NCBI GenBank assembly: GCA_910588855.1
Contig: CAJUSR010000002.1
Span: 62,001 to 126,000 of the forward strand
Reading direction: 5' to 3'
Length of the DNA: 64,000 bases
Source: an uncultured Kineothrix sp.
GTDB taxonomy: Bacteria > Bacillota > Clostridia > Lachnospirales > Lachnospiraceae
The notes under the pieces are model-generated. The model worked only from the letters and a program-made list of their open reading frames with translations. It searched no databases and was not told the DNA's origin. Within the stretch, counting starts at the first letter, position 1; each line of letters starts with the position of its first letter. Both the position numbers and the translations under genes were made by a program. This document shows, piece by piece, positions 15,796 to 24,657 of the stretch.

Positions 15796-18156
15796 ATGAA
15801 AAAAGTGGAATTGCTGGCGCCGGCGGGGAACTATGAAAGTTTTCTTGGGGCGGTGCATGCCGGAGCTGATGCCGTATATCTCGGAGGAGTGAAATTCGGT
15901 GCCAGGGCATATGCGGAAAATTTTACCAAAGAAGAAATCTGCCGGGCAATAAGGTATGCCCATATTTATAAAAGGAAAGTATATCTGACATTAAATACGC
16001 TTGTGAAAGAGCGGGAATTTCATGAAGTTTATGAATATCTCCGCCCTTTTTATGATGCCGGCTTAGATGGTGTGATTATACAGGATTTGGGGGTTTTTTT
16101 GGCAGTTGGGGAGTGGTTTCCCCATCTTCCAAGGCATATCAGCACACAGATGACTGTAACAGGAAGCCTTGGGGCAGCCTATTTGAAAAGCCTTGGGGCA
16201 AAGAGGATAGTGCCTGCCAGAGAGTTGTCTTTGGCAGAGATTGTGGAAATGAAAAAAGAAACGGATATCGAGGTGGAAACTTTTATTCATGGGGCAGTCT
16301 GCTATTGTTATTCCGGTCAATGTTTGTTCAGCAGCATTCTTGGAGGGAGAAGCGGCAACCGGGGAAGGTGCGCACAGCCTTGCCGCCTGCCATATGGAAC
16401 CGGAAAGCAGGAGGGGAAAAAATACCCCTTAAGCCTGAAAGATATGTGTACGATAGAATTGCTTGGGCAGTTGATAGAAGCGGGGATTGATTCCTTCAAA
16501 ATTGAGGGAAGGATGAAAAGCCCGGAGTATGCGGCAGGAACCACCGGAATTTACCGGAAATATATCGACAGATATTATGAAAACCCACAGAATTTCTATG
16601 TAGAAAAGCATGATATAGAAAAATTGAAGGCTTTGTATATAAGGGGGGAAATCAGTCAAGGGTATTATTATAAGCACAACGGGAAAGATATGATAACCTT
16701 GAAAAGCCCGGGATATACCGGGAAGGATGAGGTTTTGGAAAGGCAGGTTAGGGAAGCTTATCTGGAACGGGATATGCGTCTGCCCGTATTAGCCAAAGCA
16801 AAGTTGATGAACGGGGAAGAGGCAGCCCTGTCTTTGGAAAGCTGCGGCGTGCAGGTAACGGTAAAAGGGGATAAAGTCCAGAAAGCGGAAAAACAACCTT
16901 TGACCGAAGAAAGCGTTAGGAAACAATTGAATAAATTGGGGAATACAGCATTTTATCCGAAAAAATTGACAATACAAATGACGGAAGATGGATTTCTCCC
17001 AATTAAAGCGCTGAATGATTTGCGGCGGAAGGCGATAGATAAGCTGGAAGAGGAAATAATAAGGGCAAACGGTTTTGGCTTCCCGGAAAGGGGAACTGTA
17101 GAAGGGCAGGGGGAGAAGGAAGCATTTTCTTTGAAGATTGAAAAGGGTAAGGCTGGAAAAGAGGAAACTAAAACAGAGGAAACTCAAACAGGGGAAGCCC
17201 AAAGGGCGGAAATGCAAAAAGAGAGAACTGAAACAGCAGAAACACAAGAGGCAGAAGTGCAAAAAGAGGGAACTCAAATAACAGAAACGCAAACAGCAGG
17301 AAATACAAAGCCGGAGAGGTTGCATGCCCTTGCCCTGACAAAGGAACAATGCTTTGCGGCTATAGGCTGTGGGGTAGAGCGGCTTTATATAGATGCCAAT
17401 TTATGCCAGGATACGGCATGGATTGGGAAATTGCAGGAAATGGGCAGGGGAGCAAAGTTATATTTGGCATTGCCTTATATAGTGCGGCAGAAGGACAGGG
17501 CTTTTTTGGAAGAGCTGTTTAGGCTGTCCGGAAAGAATCTTTTTTCCGGGATTTTAGTCCGTAATTTAGAGGAAATGGAGTATTGGAAGGAAAGGATAGG
17601 AAAATCTTCCGATGAGATATCTATCGTTACGGATGCAACCCTTTATGTTTGGAATAAAAAAACCCTTTATGCTCTGGGGAAGGATTGTGTAGAATCCTAT
17701 CTGCCTTATGAGTTGAACATCCATGAACTGAAGGAAAATATGGATAAAGGGGAACGGCAGAGGACGGCGGTTTCTGTTTATGGAAGAGTGCCGATGATGG
17801 TATCCGCTAACTGTGTGGCTGCAACAATGGAACGTTGCCGTAAAAAAGGAGCGGCAGGAACGGGAAAAGAAGGCTTTTTCATGTTGACGGACAGATACGG
17901 CAAAGTATTTCCGGTATATTTAAATTGTAAACAATGTTATAATGTAATTTATAATTCCCTTCCGTTGTCTCATCATAAAGATGTCAATCAGTTGGCGGAA
18001 GTGGGAATTTCCTCTTTCCGGCTGGACTTTACAACGGAAAACGGGAACGAGACAGAAAAAATAATTCGTTTTTGGCAAGGGCTTATACAAGGCCAAAGCG
18101 GGAATCCGCCTTACAGGGAGTATACCAAAGGGCATTTGCACAGAGGGGCGGAATAA
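15796..18156 (+). CDS. U32 family peptidase (collagenase-like, long form)
   Basis: The 786-aa product starts KKVELLAPAGNYESFLGAVH, the hallmark of U32 proteins (TIM-barrel; PrtC/YhbU/RlhA group). Conserved features are the HISTQMTVTGSLGAAYL segment, ETFIHGAVCYCYSGQC and the Cys-containing GNRGRCAQPCR, with DUF3656-type middle and a C-terminal domain ending around LDFTTENG. U32 members act in rRNA/tRNA hydroxylation or proteolysis; which applies here is not decided. Residues about 450-510 form a Glu/Thr/Gln-rich low-complexity linker built of short repeats (EETQTGEAQ, AEMQKERTET, AEVQKEGTQ), unusual for the family. The frame extends upstream to a TTG at 15760, but GGAAAGG before the ATG at 15796 and the family's N-terminus favour 15796. 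Confidence 0.9.
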   Translation: MKKVELLAPAGNYESFLGAVHAGADAVYLGGVKFGARAYAENFTKEEICRAIRYAHIYKRKVYLTLNTLVKEREFHEVYEYLRPFYDAGLDGVIIQDLGVFLAVGEWFPHLPRHISTQMTVTGSLGAAYLKSLGAKRIVPARELSLAEIVEMKKETDIEVETFIHGAVCYCYSGQCLFSSILGGRSGNRGRCAQPCRLPYGTGKQEGKKYPLSLKDMCTIELLGQLIEAGIDSFKIEGRMKSPEYAAGTTGIYRKYIDRYYENPQNFYVEKHDIEKLKALYIRGEISQGYYYKHNGKDMITLKSPGYTGKDEVLERQVREAYLERDMRLPVLAKAKLMNGEEAALSLESCGVQVTVKGDKVQKAEKQPLTEESVRKQLNKLGNTAFYPKKLTIQMTEDGFLPIKALNDLRRKAIDKLEEEIIRANGFGFPERGTVEGQGEKEAFSLKIEKGKAGKEETKTEETQTGEAQRAEMQKERTETAETQEAEVQKEGTQITETQTAGNTKPERLHALALTKEQCFAAIGCGVERLYIDANLCQDTAWIGKLQEMGRGAKLYLALPYIVRQKDRAFLEELFRLSGKNLFSGILVRNLEEMEYWKERIGKSSDEISIVTDATLYVWNKKTLYALGKDCVESYLPYELNIHELKENMDKGERQRTAVSVYGRVPMMVSANCVAATMERCRKKGAAGTGKEGFFMLTDRYGKVFPVYLNCKQCYNVIYNSLPLSHHKDVNQLAEVGISSFRLDFTTENGNETEKIIRFWQGLIQGQSGNPPYREYTKGHLHRGAE

Positions 18157-18165
18157 GGGTGAAAT

Positions 18166-19629
18166 ATGGAGCTTTATATTACGGAGATATCCAAATACGT
18201 CATTGCACTGTTGATGGCGTTATATGCTTATGAATCTTTTGCGGTATTCCGCTTTCAAGAGGAGGAACGCAGAGGAGGGATTTATACAAGGCAGAATTTT
18301 CTGATGCTTTCGATTCATTTTTCTTGTTTTATGGCCATTTGTTTTGAAACAGGGGAGATAAGTTATCTGTTTTTTTATATTTTCCAGCAGATTGTCCTGT
18401 TTGCCACTGCGGTATTGTTTCATATGATATATCCAAGGGCAAACCGGCTGGTCATCAACAATATGTGTATGCTTTTGAGCATAGGATTTGTGATATTGAC
18501 AAGACTTTCTTATGAGAGGGCGGTAAAACAGTTTGTTATTGTTGCAGTTTCCATCGCCGCAGCTATGCTTATCCCCTTTTTTATCAGGAAAATGAAATTC
18601 CTGAAAAATCTGACGTGGGTGTATGCTTTGGTGGGCATTGCGGCTTTGGCGGTGGTGCTTATTCTGGGGGCGTATACTTATGGCTCCAAGATTTCTTATT
18701 CCATAGGCGGCATTACTTTCCAGCCGTCGGAATTTGTTAAAATTATTTTTGTTTTTTTTGTGGCCAGTGCATTGCATGAGTCTTCTACTTTTTTTGAAGT
18801 ATTTACAACGGCTGTAGTGGCGGGGATTCATGTAGTCATTCTGGTGGTATCCAGAGACTTGGGAAGCGCGTTGATTTTTTTTGTGGTATATGTCTTGATG
18901 GTGTTTGTAGCCACGAAAAATCCCCTTTATCTTCTGGCTGGTACGATAGGGGGCAGCGGGGCGGCTGTCATTGCCTATCAGGCTTTCAGCCATGTACAAG
19001 TGCGCGTACAGGCATGGCGGGACCCTTGGAGCGAAATTGATTCGGCCGGTTATCAGATTACCCAATCCTTATTTGCCATCGGCAGCGGAGGCTGGTTTGG
19101 CATGGGGCTTTTTGAGGGCACTCCGGACTCCATCCCTTTTGTGGAAGCGGATTTTATTTTTTCTGCGGTTGCGGAGGAATTAGGTATTATATTCGCTATG
19201 TGTTTGATTTTGGTATGTATAAGCTGTTTTATTATGTTTATGGATATTTCTATCAAATTAAAAGACAGCTTTTACCGTTTGGTTGCATTTGGCTTAGGGG
19301 TCACTTACATTTTTCAGGTCTTTTTAACGATTGGGGGAGGAAGCAAATTTATTCCTCTGACAGGGGTGACTTTGCCGCTGATTAGTTACGGGGGGAGTTC
19401 GGTGTTTACCACCGTGATTATGTTTTCCATTATTGAAGGGCTATGCATGGTGAAGCAAGATGAAGAAAAAGAAGAACGCTATGTTGCTAAGAAAAGGGCA
19501 AAGGCCGGAAGAAAAGAAAAGACTGGAAAAAAGGAAAAAGATGTAAAAAAAGAAAAGACGCAAAAAAAGGAAAACTCTAGGATGGCAGACCGTAAAATAA
19601 AGGATTGGAACGAAAGTGAAGAAGAATAG
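18166..19629 (+). CDS. FtsW/RodA/SpoVE family peptidoglycan glycosyltransferase
   Basis: A 487-aa SEDS protein with about ten membrane helices. Family motifs are KISYSIGGITFQPSEFVKI, VSRDLGSALIFF and the C-terminal FIPLTGVTLPLISYGGSSV. SEDS proteins polymerise lipid II together with a class B PBP, and the next gene is such a PBP overlapping by 14 bases. The last 55 residues are an unusual Lys/Glu-rich cytoplasmic tail (KKRAKAGRKEKTGKKEKDVK) of low complexity. Whether this pair serves elongation, division or sporulation cannot be told from sequence. Confidence 0.9.
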   Translation: MELYITEISKYVIALLMALYAYESFAVFRFQEEERRGGIYTRQNFLMLSIHFSCFMAICFETGEISYLFFYIFQQIVLFATAVLFHMIYPRANRLVINNMCMLLSIGFVILTRLSYERAVKQFVIVAVSIAAAMLIPFFIRKMKFLKNLTWVYALVGIAALAVVLILGAYTYGSKISYSIGGITFQPSEFVKIIFVFFVASALHESSTFFEVFTTAVVAGIHVVILVVSRDLGSALIFFVVYVLMVFVATKNPLYLLAGTIGGSGAAVIAYQAFSHVQVRVQAWRDPWSEIDSAGYQITQSLFAIGSGGWFGMGLFEGTPDSIPFVEADFIFSAVAEELGIIFAMCLILVCISCFIMFMDISIKLKDSFYRLVAFGLGVTYIFQVFLTIGGGSKFIPLTGVTLPLISYGGSSVFTTVIMFSIIEGLCMVKQDEEKEERYVAKKRAKAGRKEKTGKKEKDVKKEKTQKKENSRMADRKIKDWNESEEE

Positions 19630-21052
19630 ACAATCAGAACAGAAAAAAAAGAATATGCCTATTATGACGGTGACTTATCTTTTTGTGGCGGTTTTTCTTG
19701 GGATGATGGTTTACATATGCCATTATTCCGCAACCCATAAGCAGGAACTTATCAATAACAGTTATAACGGGCGGCAGCAAATGCTTACCGCAAAGAATGT
19801 CAGAGGAACAATCTATGCGGATAATGGGGAAATCCTTGCACAGACAGTGATGGATGAGGACGGGAAGGAAAAGCGTAATTATCCTTACGGGAACCTTTTT
19901 TCCCATGCAGTGGGTTATGCGACGCATGGCAGGGCAGGAGTGGAGGCTTTGGGGAACTATTATCTCATCCATTCCAATTCGCCCTTGTCTGAAAAGGTGG
20001 CAAACGATATGGCGGGGGAAAAATATCTGGGCGACGACGTGCATACGACTTTGGATGTAAAGCTGCAGGAAGTGGCAGACCACGCCCTTGGGGTATACCG
20101 GGGGGCTATAATCGTTTCCGAACCATCCAGCGGGAAAATCCTTGCTATGGTTTCAAAACCCGATTACGACCCGAATATGATTGAGGAGATATGGGATGAT
20201 TTGGTGGAAGATAAGGAAAGCGGTATTTTGCTGAACCGGGCAACGCAGGGGCTTTATCCGCCCGGCTCCACATTTAAAATCATAACAGCTTTGGAATATA
20301 TAAGGGAGAACCCGGATACCTATCAAAGTTATGGGTTCCAGTGTGCCGGCAGCTTTTCTGACGGTGCGGACAGGATTAACTGCTATCATGGGCAGAGTCA
20401 TGGCAGCGTGGATTTTACCAGAGCGTTTGCCAAATCCTGTAACGCATCTTTTGCGGATATGGGCCTGAAGCTGGATAAATCCAAATTTCAGGATACATTG
20501 GATGATTTGTTGTTTAATCAGGAACTTCCGATGGAAATCAGCTATAATAAGAGCCGTATTGATGTAAGCGAAGAATCGACGAATGGGGATATGATGCAGA
20601 TTGCCATCGGCCAGGGAACTACCGGGATGACGCCGGTGCATTTGAACATGATTACCAATGCTATTGCAAACGATGGCACCTTGATGAAACCTTATATTAT
20701 CAGCTCGGTGGAAAACAGTACAGGCTCTGTTATCAAGCAATTTTCGCCTTCTGCTTATAAAAAAATAATATCGGAGCAAGAGGCAGCCGTTTTGACGGAT
20801 TTAATGCAGGATGTGGTGGAAGAGGGAACCGCCAGAAAATTAAAAGGTATGTCTTATACGGCGGCAGGGAAAACCGGTTCTGCTGAATACAATAAGATAA
20901 AAGGAGATTCCCATGCGTGGTTTACCGGTTTTGCCCCTGTGGAAAACCCCCAGATAAGTGTGACGGTGATTATTGAAGGGGCGGGTTCCGGCGGTGATTT
21001 TGCAGTGCCGATTGCCAAAAGGATTTTTGATTCCTATTTTAATGAAGAGTAA
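19616..21052 (+). CDS. Class B penicillin-binding protein (transpeptidase)
   Basis: A 478-aa D,D-transpeptidase with one N-terminal membrane anchor (about 16-35), a short dimerisation region (about 55-150) and a transpeptidase domain. The catalytic Ser218 lies in PPGSTFKI, the SxN motif is SCN in AFAKSCNASF, and Lys419 in AGKTGSAEY is the KTG box. It is the small PbpA/PBP2-like type paired with SEDS flippase-polymerases in Gram-positives. The GTG start at 19616 overlaps the upstream gene by 14 bases, so the two products are probably made together. Confidence 0.92.
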   Translation: MKKNRQSEQKKKNMPIMTVTYLFVAVFLGMMVYICHYSATHKQELINNSYNGRQQMLTAKNVRGTIYADNGEILAQTVMDEDGKEKRNYPYGNLFSHAVGYATHGRAGVEALGNYYLIHSNSPLSEKVANDMAGEKYLGDDVHTTLDVKLQEVADHALGVYRGAIIVSEPSSGKILAMVSKPDYDPNMIEEIWDDLVEDKESGILLNRATQGLYPPGSTFKIITALEYIRENPDTYQSYGFQCAGSFSDGADRINCYHGQSHGSVDFTRAFAKSCNASFADMGLKLDKSKFQDTLDDLLFNQELPMEISYNKSRIDVSEESTNGDMMQIAIGQGTTGMTPVHLNMITNAIANDGTLMKPYIISSVENSTGSVIKQFSPSAYKKIISEQEAAVLTDLMQDVVEEGTARKLKGMSYTAAGKTGSAEYNKIKGDSHAWFTGFAPVENPQISVTVIIEGAGSGGDFAVPIAKRIFDSYFNEE

Positions 21053-21083
21053 TTTCTTTTTTCTGGTGAAAACTGGCAACATG

Positions 21084-21092
21084 TGCTATAAT
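21084..21092 (+). promoter_or_regulatory. Extended -10 promoter
   Basis: TGCTATAAT at 21084-21092 is an extended -10 (TGn-TATAAT); no good -35 is seen. The ATG at 21091 overlaps the -10, which is one reason to place the start of the following gene further downstream. Confidence 0.5.
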
Positions 21093-21138
21093 GAAAAACA
21101 ATATGGAAATAAGGCAAAATAAGGCAGATGGAACGGAT

Positions 21139-21450
21139 ATGAAATTTTACAAACATCTATATGTAGGAGAAGGGATTAAACATCCGAATAAGGTAAAATG
21201 GAAGCTGCGCCGTAATGCAGGGCAGTTTCAAATATATGTGATTGCTCTGGCCGCCGGAAAAGACCAGTTGGAGATATACCATTGTGCGTTCCTGCAGCAG
21301 AAATATTATAAAAAGCATCCTCCGTATATTATCGGAATCGCAAAAAAGTATGAGGATGCGCTGGAGCTTGTAGTGGAGATAACTAAGGAGGCAATAGAAA
21401 GGGATGGATATCCTGATTTAAAAAAATATTTATTCCCTGAAAGTGATTAA
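21139..21450 (+). CDS. Conserved hypothetical protein, about 103 aa
   Basis: Not recognised as a named family. The product (from MKFYKHLYVGEGIKHPNKVK) is a small basic, probably cytoplasmic protein with a C-terminal pattern AKKYEDALELVVEITKEAIERDG. The frame extends to an ATG at 21091, but that codon lies inside a -10 box and so would not be on the transcript. ATG 21103 is also possible. The ATG at 21139 has a weak purine-rich GATGGAACGG before it. It lies nine bases before the DUF2953 gene and may be cotranscribed. Confidence 0.65.
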   Translation: MKFYKHLYVGEGIKHPNKVKWKLRRNAGQFQIYVIALAAGKDQLEIYHCAFLQQKYYKKHPPYIIGIAKKYEDALELVVEITKEAIERDGYPDLKKYLFPESD

Positions 21451-21459
21451 GAGGTAGAT

Positions 21460-22482
21460 ATGCTGCACATATTATTCATGATATTGAAAATAATAGGGAT
21501 AGTTTTGGCGGTGGCAGTAGGAATCCTTTTGGCTGCTTTTGTCTGTGTGCTGTTTGTTCCAATCCGGTATCATGTTTTAGCGGAAGGGAAGCTGGGGGAG
21601 GAAGAGCCGGTTCATGTCGAAATCAAAGTCACATGGCTGCTGCATATGGTAAATGCGGTTTTTTCTTATTCCAAAGCCGCACGCTTAAGGGTACGGCTTT
21701 TTTGTTTTACTTTGTTCGATACTTCCGGAAAAAAAGATGGAAAAGAAAAAAAGGGGAAACGTAGGGAAGCGAAGAAAACGGAGAAAGGAAATCCGCCAAT
21801 AGAAGGGCAGGAACCGGAGAAAGATGCGGGGGATTTTGATGCAGGCATAGAGGATGGGAAGAAGATAGAGTCTTGTATAGAAGAACCGCAGCCTGTGGAG
21901 AAAGAAGACGTAAGAGCCATATCTGTGAATCAAGGAAATGAGGAGGGCATACTTCTGGAAGAGGAACCGCAGGAAGAAGATGGGATAGAGGAAAAACGCG
22001 GCGGGATAAGGGCTGTTTTTGAAGCAATACGGCTTTTTTTTAAGAAGCTTTTAGGTGCTGTGCAAAATATAGAGTACACAATACGGCAAATCTGTGATAA
22101 AATAAAGAACGTCATGGAAAATATACGGTATTATACCAATATAATGAAAGGAGAGGCATTTCAAAAGGTTTTTAAAAACGCAAAAAAGCAGCTTTTCTGG
22201 ATTTTACGGAGGATAAAACCTAAAAAATGTCAAATTAATCTGACGGCTGGAACGGGAGACCCGGCAAGTACGGGACAGATTATGGCAGTGTATGGGATGC
22301 TGTACCCGTTTATCGGGAGCCATGTGTTGGTACAAACAGATTTTGAAAACAAAGTGATAGAAGGCGATTTATATATACGAGGAAAAGTAGTGGCAATTGT
22401 TTTCCTGATAGCCGGTGTCAGAATAGTTCTGGATAAAAATATATGGAAATTATTCAAAATGCTGAAAAAGGAGGATGCATAA
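21460..22482 (+). CDS. DUF2953 domain membrane protein
   Basis: A 340-aa protein with an N-terminal membrane segment (about 3-32), a highly charged acidic/basic middle (about 88-185, rich in Glu and Lys, probably disordered) and a C-terminal DUF2953-type domain (about 195-335, including INLTAGTGDPASTGQIMAVY and GDLYIRGKVVAIVFLIAGV). In Firmicutes this family (YtfI) is found directly before gerW/ytfJ, as here, where the start codon of the next gene follows without a gap. This points to a sporulation or germination role by association only. Confidence 0.85.
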   Translation: MLHILFMILKIIGIVLAVAVGILLAAFVCVLFVPIRYHVLAEGKLGEEEPVHVEIKVTWLLHMVNAVFSYSKAARLRVRLFCFTLFDTSGKKDGKEKKGKRREAKKTEKGNPPIEGQEPEKDAGDFDAGIEDGKKIESCIEEPQPVEKEDVRAISVNQGNEEGILLEEEPQEEDGIEEKRGGIRAVFEAIRLFFKKLLGAVQNIEYTIRQICDKIKNVMENIRYYTNIMKGEAFQKVFKNAKKQLFWILRRIKPKKCQINLTAGTGDPASTGQIMAVYGMLYPFIGSHVLVQTDFENKVIEGDLYIRGKVVAIVFLIAGVRIVLDKNIWKLFKMLKKEDA

Positions 22483-22875
22483 ATGGCAGAAAATAATTTT
22501 TCGGGAGTAATAGAATCGTTAATGAACGGAATGAATTCCGTGCTTGGTACAAAAACGGTAGTAGGGGAAGCAACGCAGATAGGCGATACGATTATCCTTC
22601 CGCTTGTGGATGTTAGCTTTGGCGTGGGGGCCGGGGCAAGTGCAGCGGATAAGAAAAGCGGCGGAGCCGGAGGTTTTTCCGGAAAGATGACGCCGAGCGC
22701 GGTGCTTGTTATTAAAAACGGAACGACAAAGCTGGTGAATGTGAAGAACCAGGATACAATGACAAAGATTTTGGATATGATTCCTGACATTGTAGAGAAA
22801 TTCACGAAATCTGATGAAAAAGAAGAACTGCCGGACGATGAAACTGCGGTGGATATCGCTTTTCCGGAGGAGTAA
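22483..22875 (+). CDS. gerW: GerW family sporulation protein (YtfJ)
   Basis: A 130-aa protein with the family signature TVVGEATQIGDTIILPLVDVSFGVGAG (split here by no gap), a Gly-rich linker and the later TPSAVLVIKNGTTKL. GerW/YtfJ is needed for normal spore germination in Bacillus. The gene directly abuts the DUF2953 gene (22482/22483), and AGGAGG overlaps the previous stop region. The acidic C-terminus is typical. Confidence 0.9.
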   Translation: MAENNFSGVIESLMNGMNSVLGTKTVVGEATQIGDTIILPLVDVSFGVGAGASAADKKSGGAGGFSGKMTPSAVLVIKNGTTKLVNVKNQDTMTKILDMIPDIVEKFTKSDEKEELPDDETAVDIAFPEE

Positions 22876-22976
22876 CGCAGTTTGGCTGGGAACGGCCATT
22901 GAAAAGTATAGAAAAAAGGCATCTATTAAAGGAAAGATGCATATGATAAGATAAGAGCATAAGCGGAGATGTTGGC

Positions 22977-23120
22977 ATGAAAAAATTGATTGGCTTTATC
23001 GCCTTTTGGATTGCGGTAGGAATGCTGCTTATGCTTCTTTTTTTTACCAGCAGATTTATAGGGCTGATTATTTGTGCTTTGTTGTTACTGATTGGCTATA
23101 ATTTTTATTATTGCGATTGA
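22977..23120 (+). CDS. Small membrane protein, 47 aa
   Basis: A short open frame beginning MKKLIGFIAFWIAVGMLLML and ending with YNFYYCD. It has two closely spaced hydrophobic segments (about 4-22 and 25-44). GCGGAGATG lies about eight bases before the ATG. It is a plausible small conserved clostridial membrane protein on the gerW transcript; no function is assigned. It is followed by the J-domain gene. Confidence 0.65.
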   Translation: MKKLIGFIAFWIAVGMLLMLLFFTSRFIGLIICALLLLIGYNFYYCD

Positions 23121-23148
23121 GGCGTATAGGGATACGAAGGTGTGGAAG

Positions 23149-23697
23149 ATGAGAAGTATGGATGAAATCTTAAAGGACGGGAAAGAAAAAGAATTGAACG
23201 AAATGAAAGCCTGGCTTTTCCGGGAAGAATTTCGGTTATCTATGATACGTGAGGAATTGGACGAGTTGCGAAAAAAGCTGGATAACGAAAAAAAATTCCA
23301 TGAAACGGAAATGAAAAGCCAGCAGCATAAGCTGAATGTTGAAAAGGGGAGACTGGAACAGGAAAACCGTCTTTTGGAACAGAAGATGCGGATACTTCAA
23401 AAAGGATTTGAAGACTTGGATTTGGATAGGCGCAGTTTGCAGATGGAAAAGGACAAGTTTAACTCTCAGAGAGGTTCTTACCATGAAAGGGGTACGTATT
23501 CATCCCCTCATTCGGAGGTGGCAGAAATGCTTTTTAGCGGGGTCAACAGCTTTTTGACATTGAAGAAACGCTATAAAGACTTAATGAAAATGTTCCATCC
23601 CGACAATGTAACCGGGGATCATGAAATGGTTCAGATTATTACAAGAGAATATGAAGAATTGAAGAAAGCATATGAAATGGGAAGCAGGGCCAGATAA
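23149..23697 (+). CDS. Coiled-coil protein with C-terminal J-like domain
   Basis: A 182-aa protein: a long charged coiled coil (about 15-115, e.g. REELDELRKKLDNEKKFHE), a short linker, then a truncated J domain (about 140-178) with LKKRYKDLMKMFHPDN, where HPD is the DnaK-activating motif, and EYEELKKAYE matching helix 4. It could recruit Hsp70 (DnaK) to a partner held by the coil; this is inference. AAGGTG at 23137-23142 fits the ATG at 23149, while the ATG at 23158 is an alternative. A bidirectional terminator and the convergent rpmB follow. Confidence 0.7.
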   Translation: MRSMDEILKDGKEKELNEMKAWLFREEFRLSMIREELDELRKKLDNEKKFHETEMKSQQHKLNVEKGRLEQENRLLEQKMRILQKGFEDLDLDRRSLQMEKDKFNSQRGSYHERGTYSSPHSEVAEMLFSGVNSFLTLKKRYKDLMKMFHPDNVTGDHEMVQIITREYEELKKAYEMGSRAR

Positions 23698-23734
23698 TAG
23701 GATATGGGGCTGGCACTATTTCTTATTATGATTC

Positions 23735-23771
23735 GGGTGTTAAAAGGTCTGTCCGGCAGTGCTGCTTGGCA
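23735..23771 (+). repeat. 37-bp interspersed repeat, copy 1
   Basis: GGGTGTTAAAAGGTCTGTCC (first 20 bases) followed by GGCAGTGCTGCTTGGCA matches the reverse complement of 36735-36771 at 33 of 37 positions; all four differences are transitions. It lies in the gap between the J-domain gene and rpmB. Confidence 0.6.
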
Positions 23772-23843
23772 GAGGGCACTTGACCAATATTCTTTTGTGC
23801 CATGCTAAACGGCATATTTCCTCTGCACGAGGTTACGCGTAAA

Positions 23844-23873
23844 ATAAAAAAACAGCCATCAAGCTGTTTTTTT
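23844..23873. terminator. Bidirectional terminator between J-domain gene and rpmB
   Basis: AAACAGC (about 23850-23856) and GCTGTTT (23863-23869) pair around CATCAA, with an A-run on the left and a T-run on the right, so it can end transcription from both sides. Confidence 0.8.
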
Positions 23874-23896
23874 ATACGTTCAAGGCTGCATTTAAG

Positions 23897-24082
23897 TTAA
23901 GCTCTTTCTACTAATCCGGATCTCATGCAACGTGTGCAAACATGCATTCTCTTATTGCCGCCATTTACTTTGCACTTAATTTTTTTTACATTAGAATGCC
24001 AGATTCTGTTTGTTTTTTTATGAGAATGGCTTACATTATTACCAAATTGAGCGCCCTTGCCACAGATATCACATTTAGCCAT
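23897..24082 (-). CDS. rpmB: 50S ribosomal protein L28
   Basis: A 61-aa ribosomal protein starting MAKCDICGKGAQFGNNVSHS with the zinc-binding pairs CDIC and CTRC, i.e. the C+ form of L28. It has a near-perfect AGGAGGTG ribosome site. It stands alone on the - strand, back to back with the Gls24 gene as is usual in Firmicutes (rpmB/yloU/yloV arrangement). Confidence 0.97.
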   Translation of the reverse strand: MAKCDICGKGAQFGNNVSHSHKKTNRIWHSNVKKIKCKVNGGNKRMHVCTRCMRSGLVERA

Positions 24083-24119
24083 TTTTGCACCTCCTCGAAA
24101 TTATACTCGCAACATTAGT

Positions 24120-24148
24120 ATAATAGCAGATAAAACCCCATAATGCAA
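24120..24148 (-). promoter_or_regulatory. rpmB promoter
   Basis: On the - strand, TTGCAT (24148-24143) and TATTAT (24125-24120) are 17 bases apart, about 35 bases before the rpmB start. Confidence 0.6.
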
Positions 24149-24199
24149 GTAAAAATTTCATGGATTGGAAAATTATTTTATTTGAAATTCAATATTTTC

Positions 24200-24228
24200 T
24201 TGTTTCTTTACCAAATAACGGTTATAAT
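24200..24228 (+). promoter_or_regulatory. Promoter for the Gls24-DAK2 operon
   Basis: TTGTTT (24200-24205) and a perfect TATAAT (24223-24228) are 17 bases apart, ahead of the Asp23/Gls24 gene and divergent from the rpmB promoter. Confidence 0.6.
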
Positions 24229-24283
24229 ACATCATATATATTGAATTGCAAGGCGTTTTTGACTAAAAATAAGGAGGGATAGT

Positions 24284-24643
24284 ATGAAAGCTTCTTCTAT
24301 GGATACTCATATGGGGAATATATCTATTGATAGTGAAGTAATTGCGCAATATGCCGGTTCGGTTGCCATGGAATGCTTTGGCATCGTCGGGATGGCCGGC
24401 GTGAATGTAAAGGATGGGCTGGTAAAGCTTTTAAAGATGGATAGCATGACAAGAGGGATAAAAGTGTCGCTTCATAACAATAAGCTGATTCTCAGCTTCC
24501 ATGTCATTGTTTCATATGGTGTCAGCATATTGGCCGTATCCGATAACCTAATCAGCAATGTAAAATATAAAGTGGAAGAGTTTACCGGTATTGGGATCGA
24601 AAAAATCAACATCTTTGTAGAAGGTGTAAGAGTGATTGATTAA
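24284..24643 (+). CDS. Asp23/Gls24 family protein (YloU-like)
   Basis: A 119-aa envelope-stress/alkaline-shock family protein. It includes GNISIDSEVIAQYAGSVAME near the N-terminus and GVSILAVSDNLISNVKYKVEE further on, typical of the family. AGGAGG precedes the ATG. The next gene, a DAK2/FakA-like kinase subunit, starts 15 bases later. This yloU-yloV pairing is conserved in Firmicutes. Confidence 0.92.
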   Translation: MKASSMDTHMGNISIDSEVIAQYAGSVAMECFGIVGMAGVNVKDGLVKLLKMDSMTRGIKVSLHNNKLILSFHVIVSYGVSILAVSDNLISNVKYKVEEFTGIGIEKINIFVEGVRVID

Positions 24644-24657
24644 GGAGGAAATTTGTT

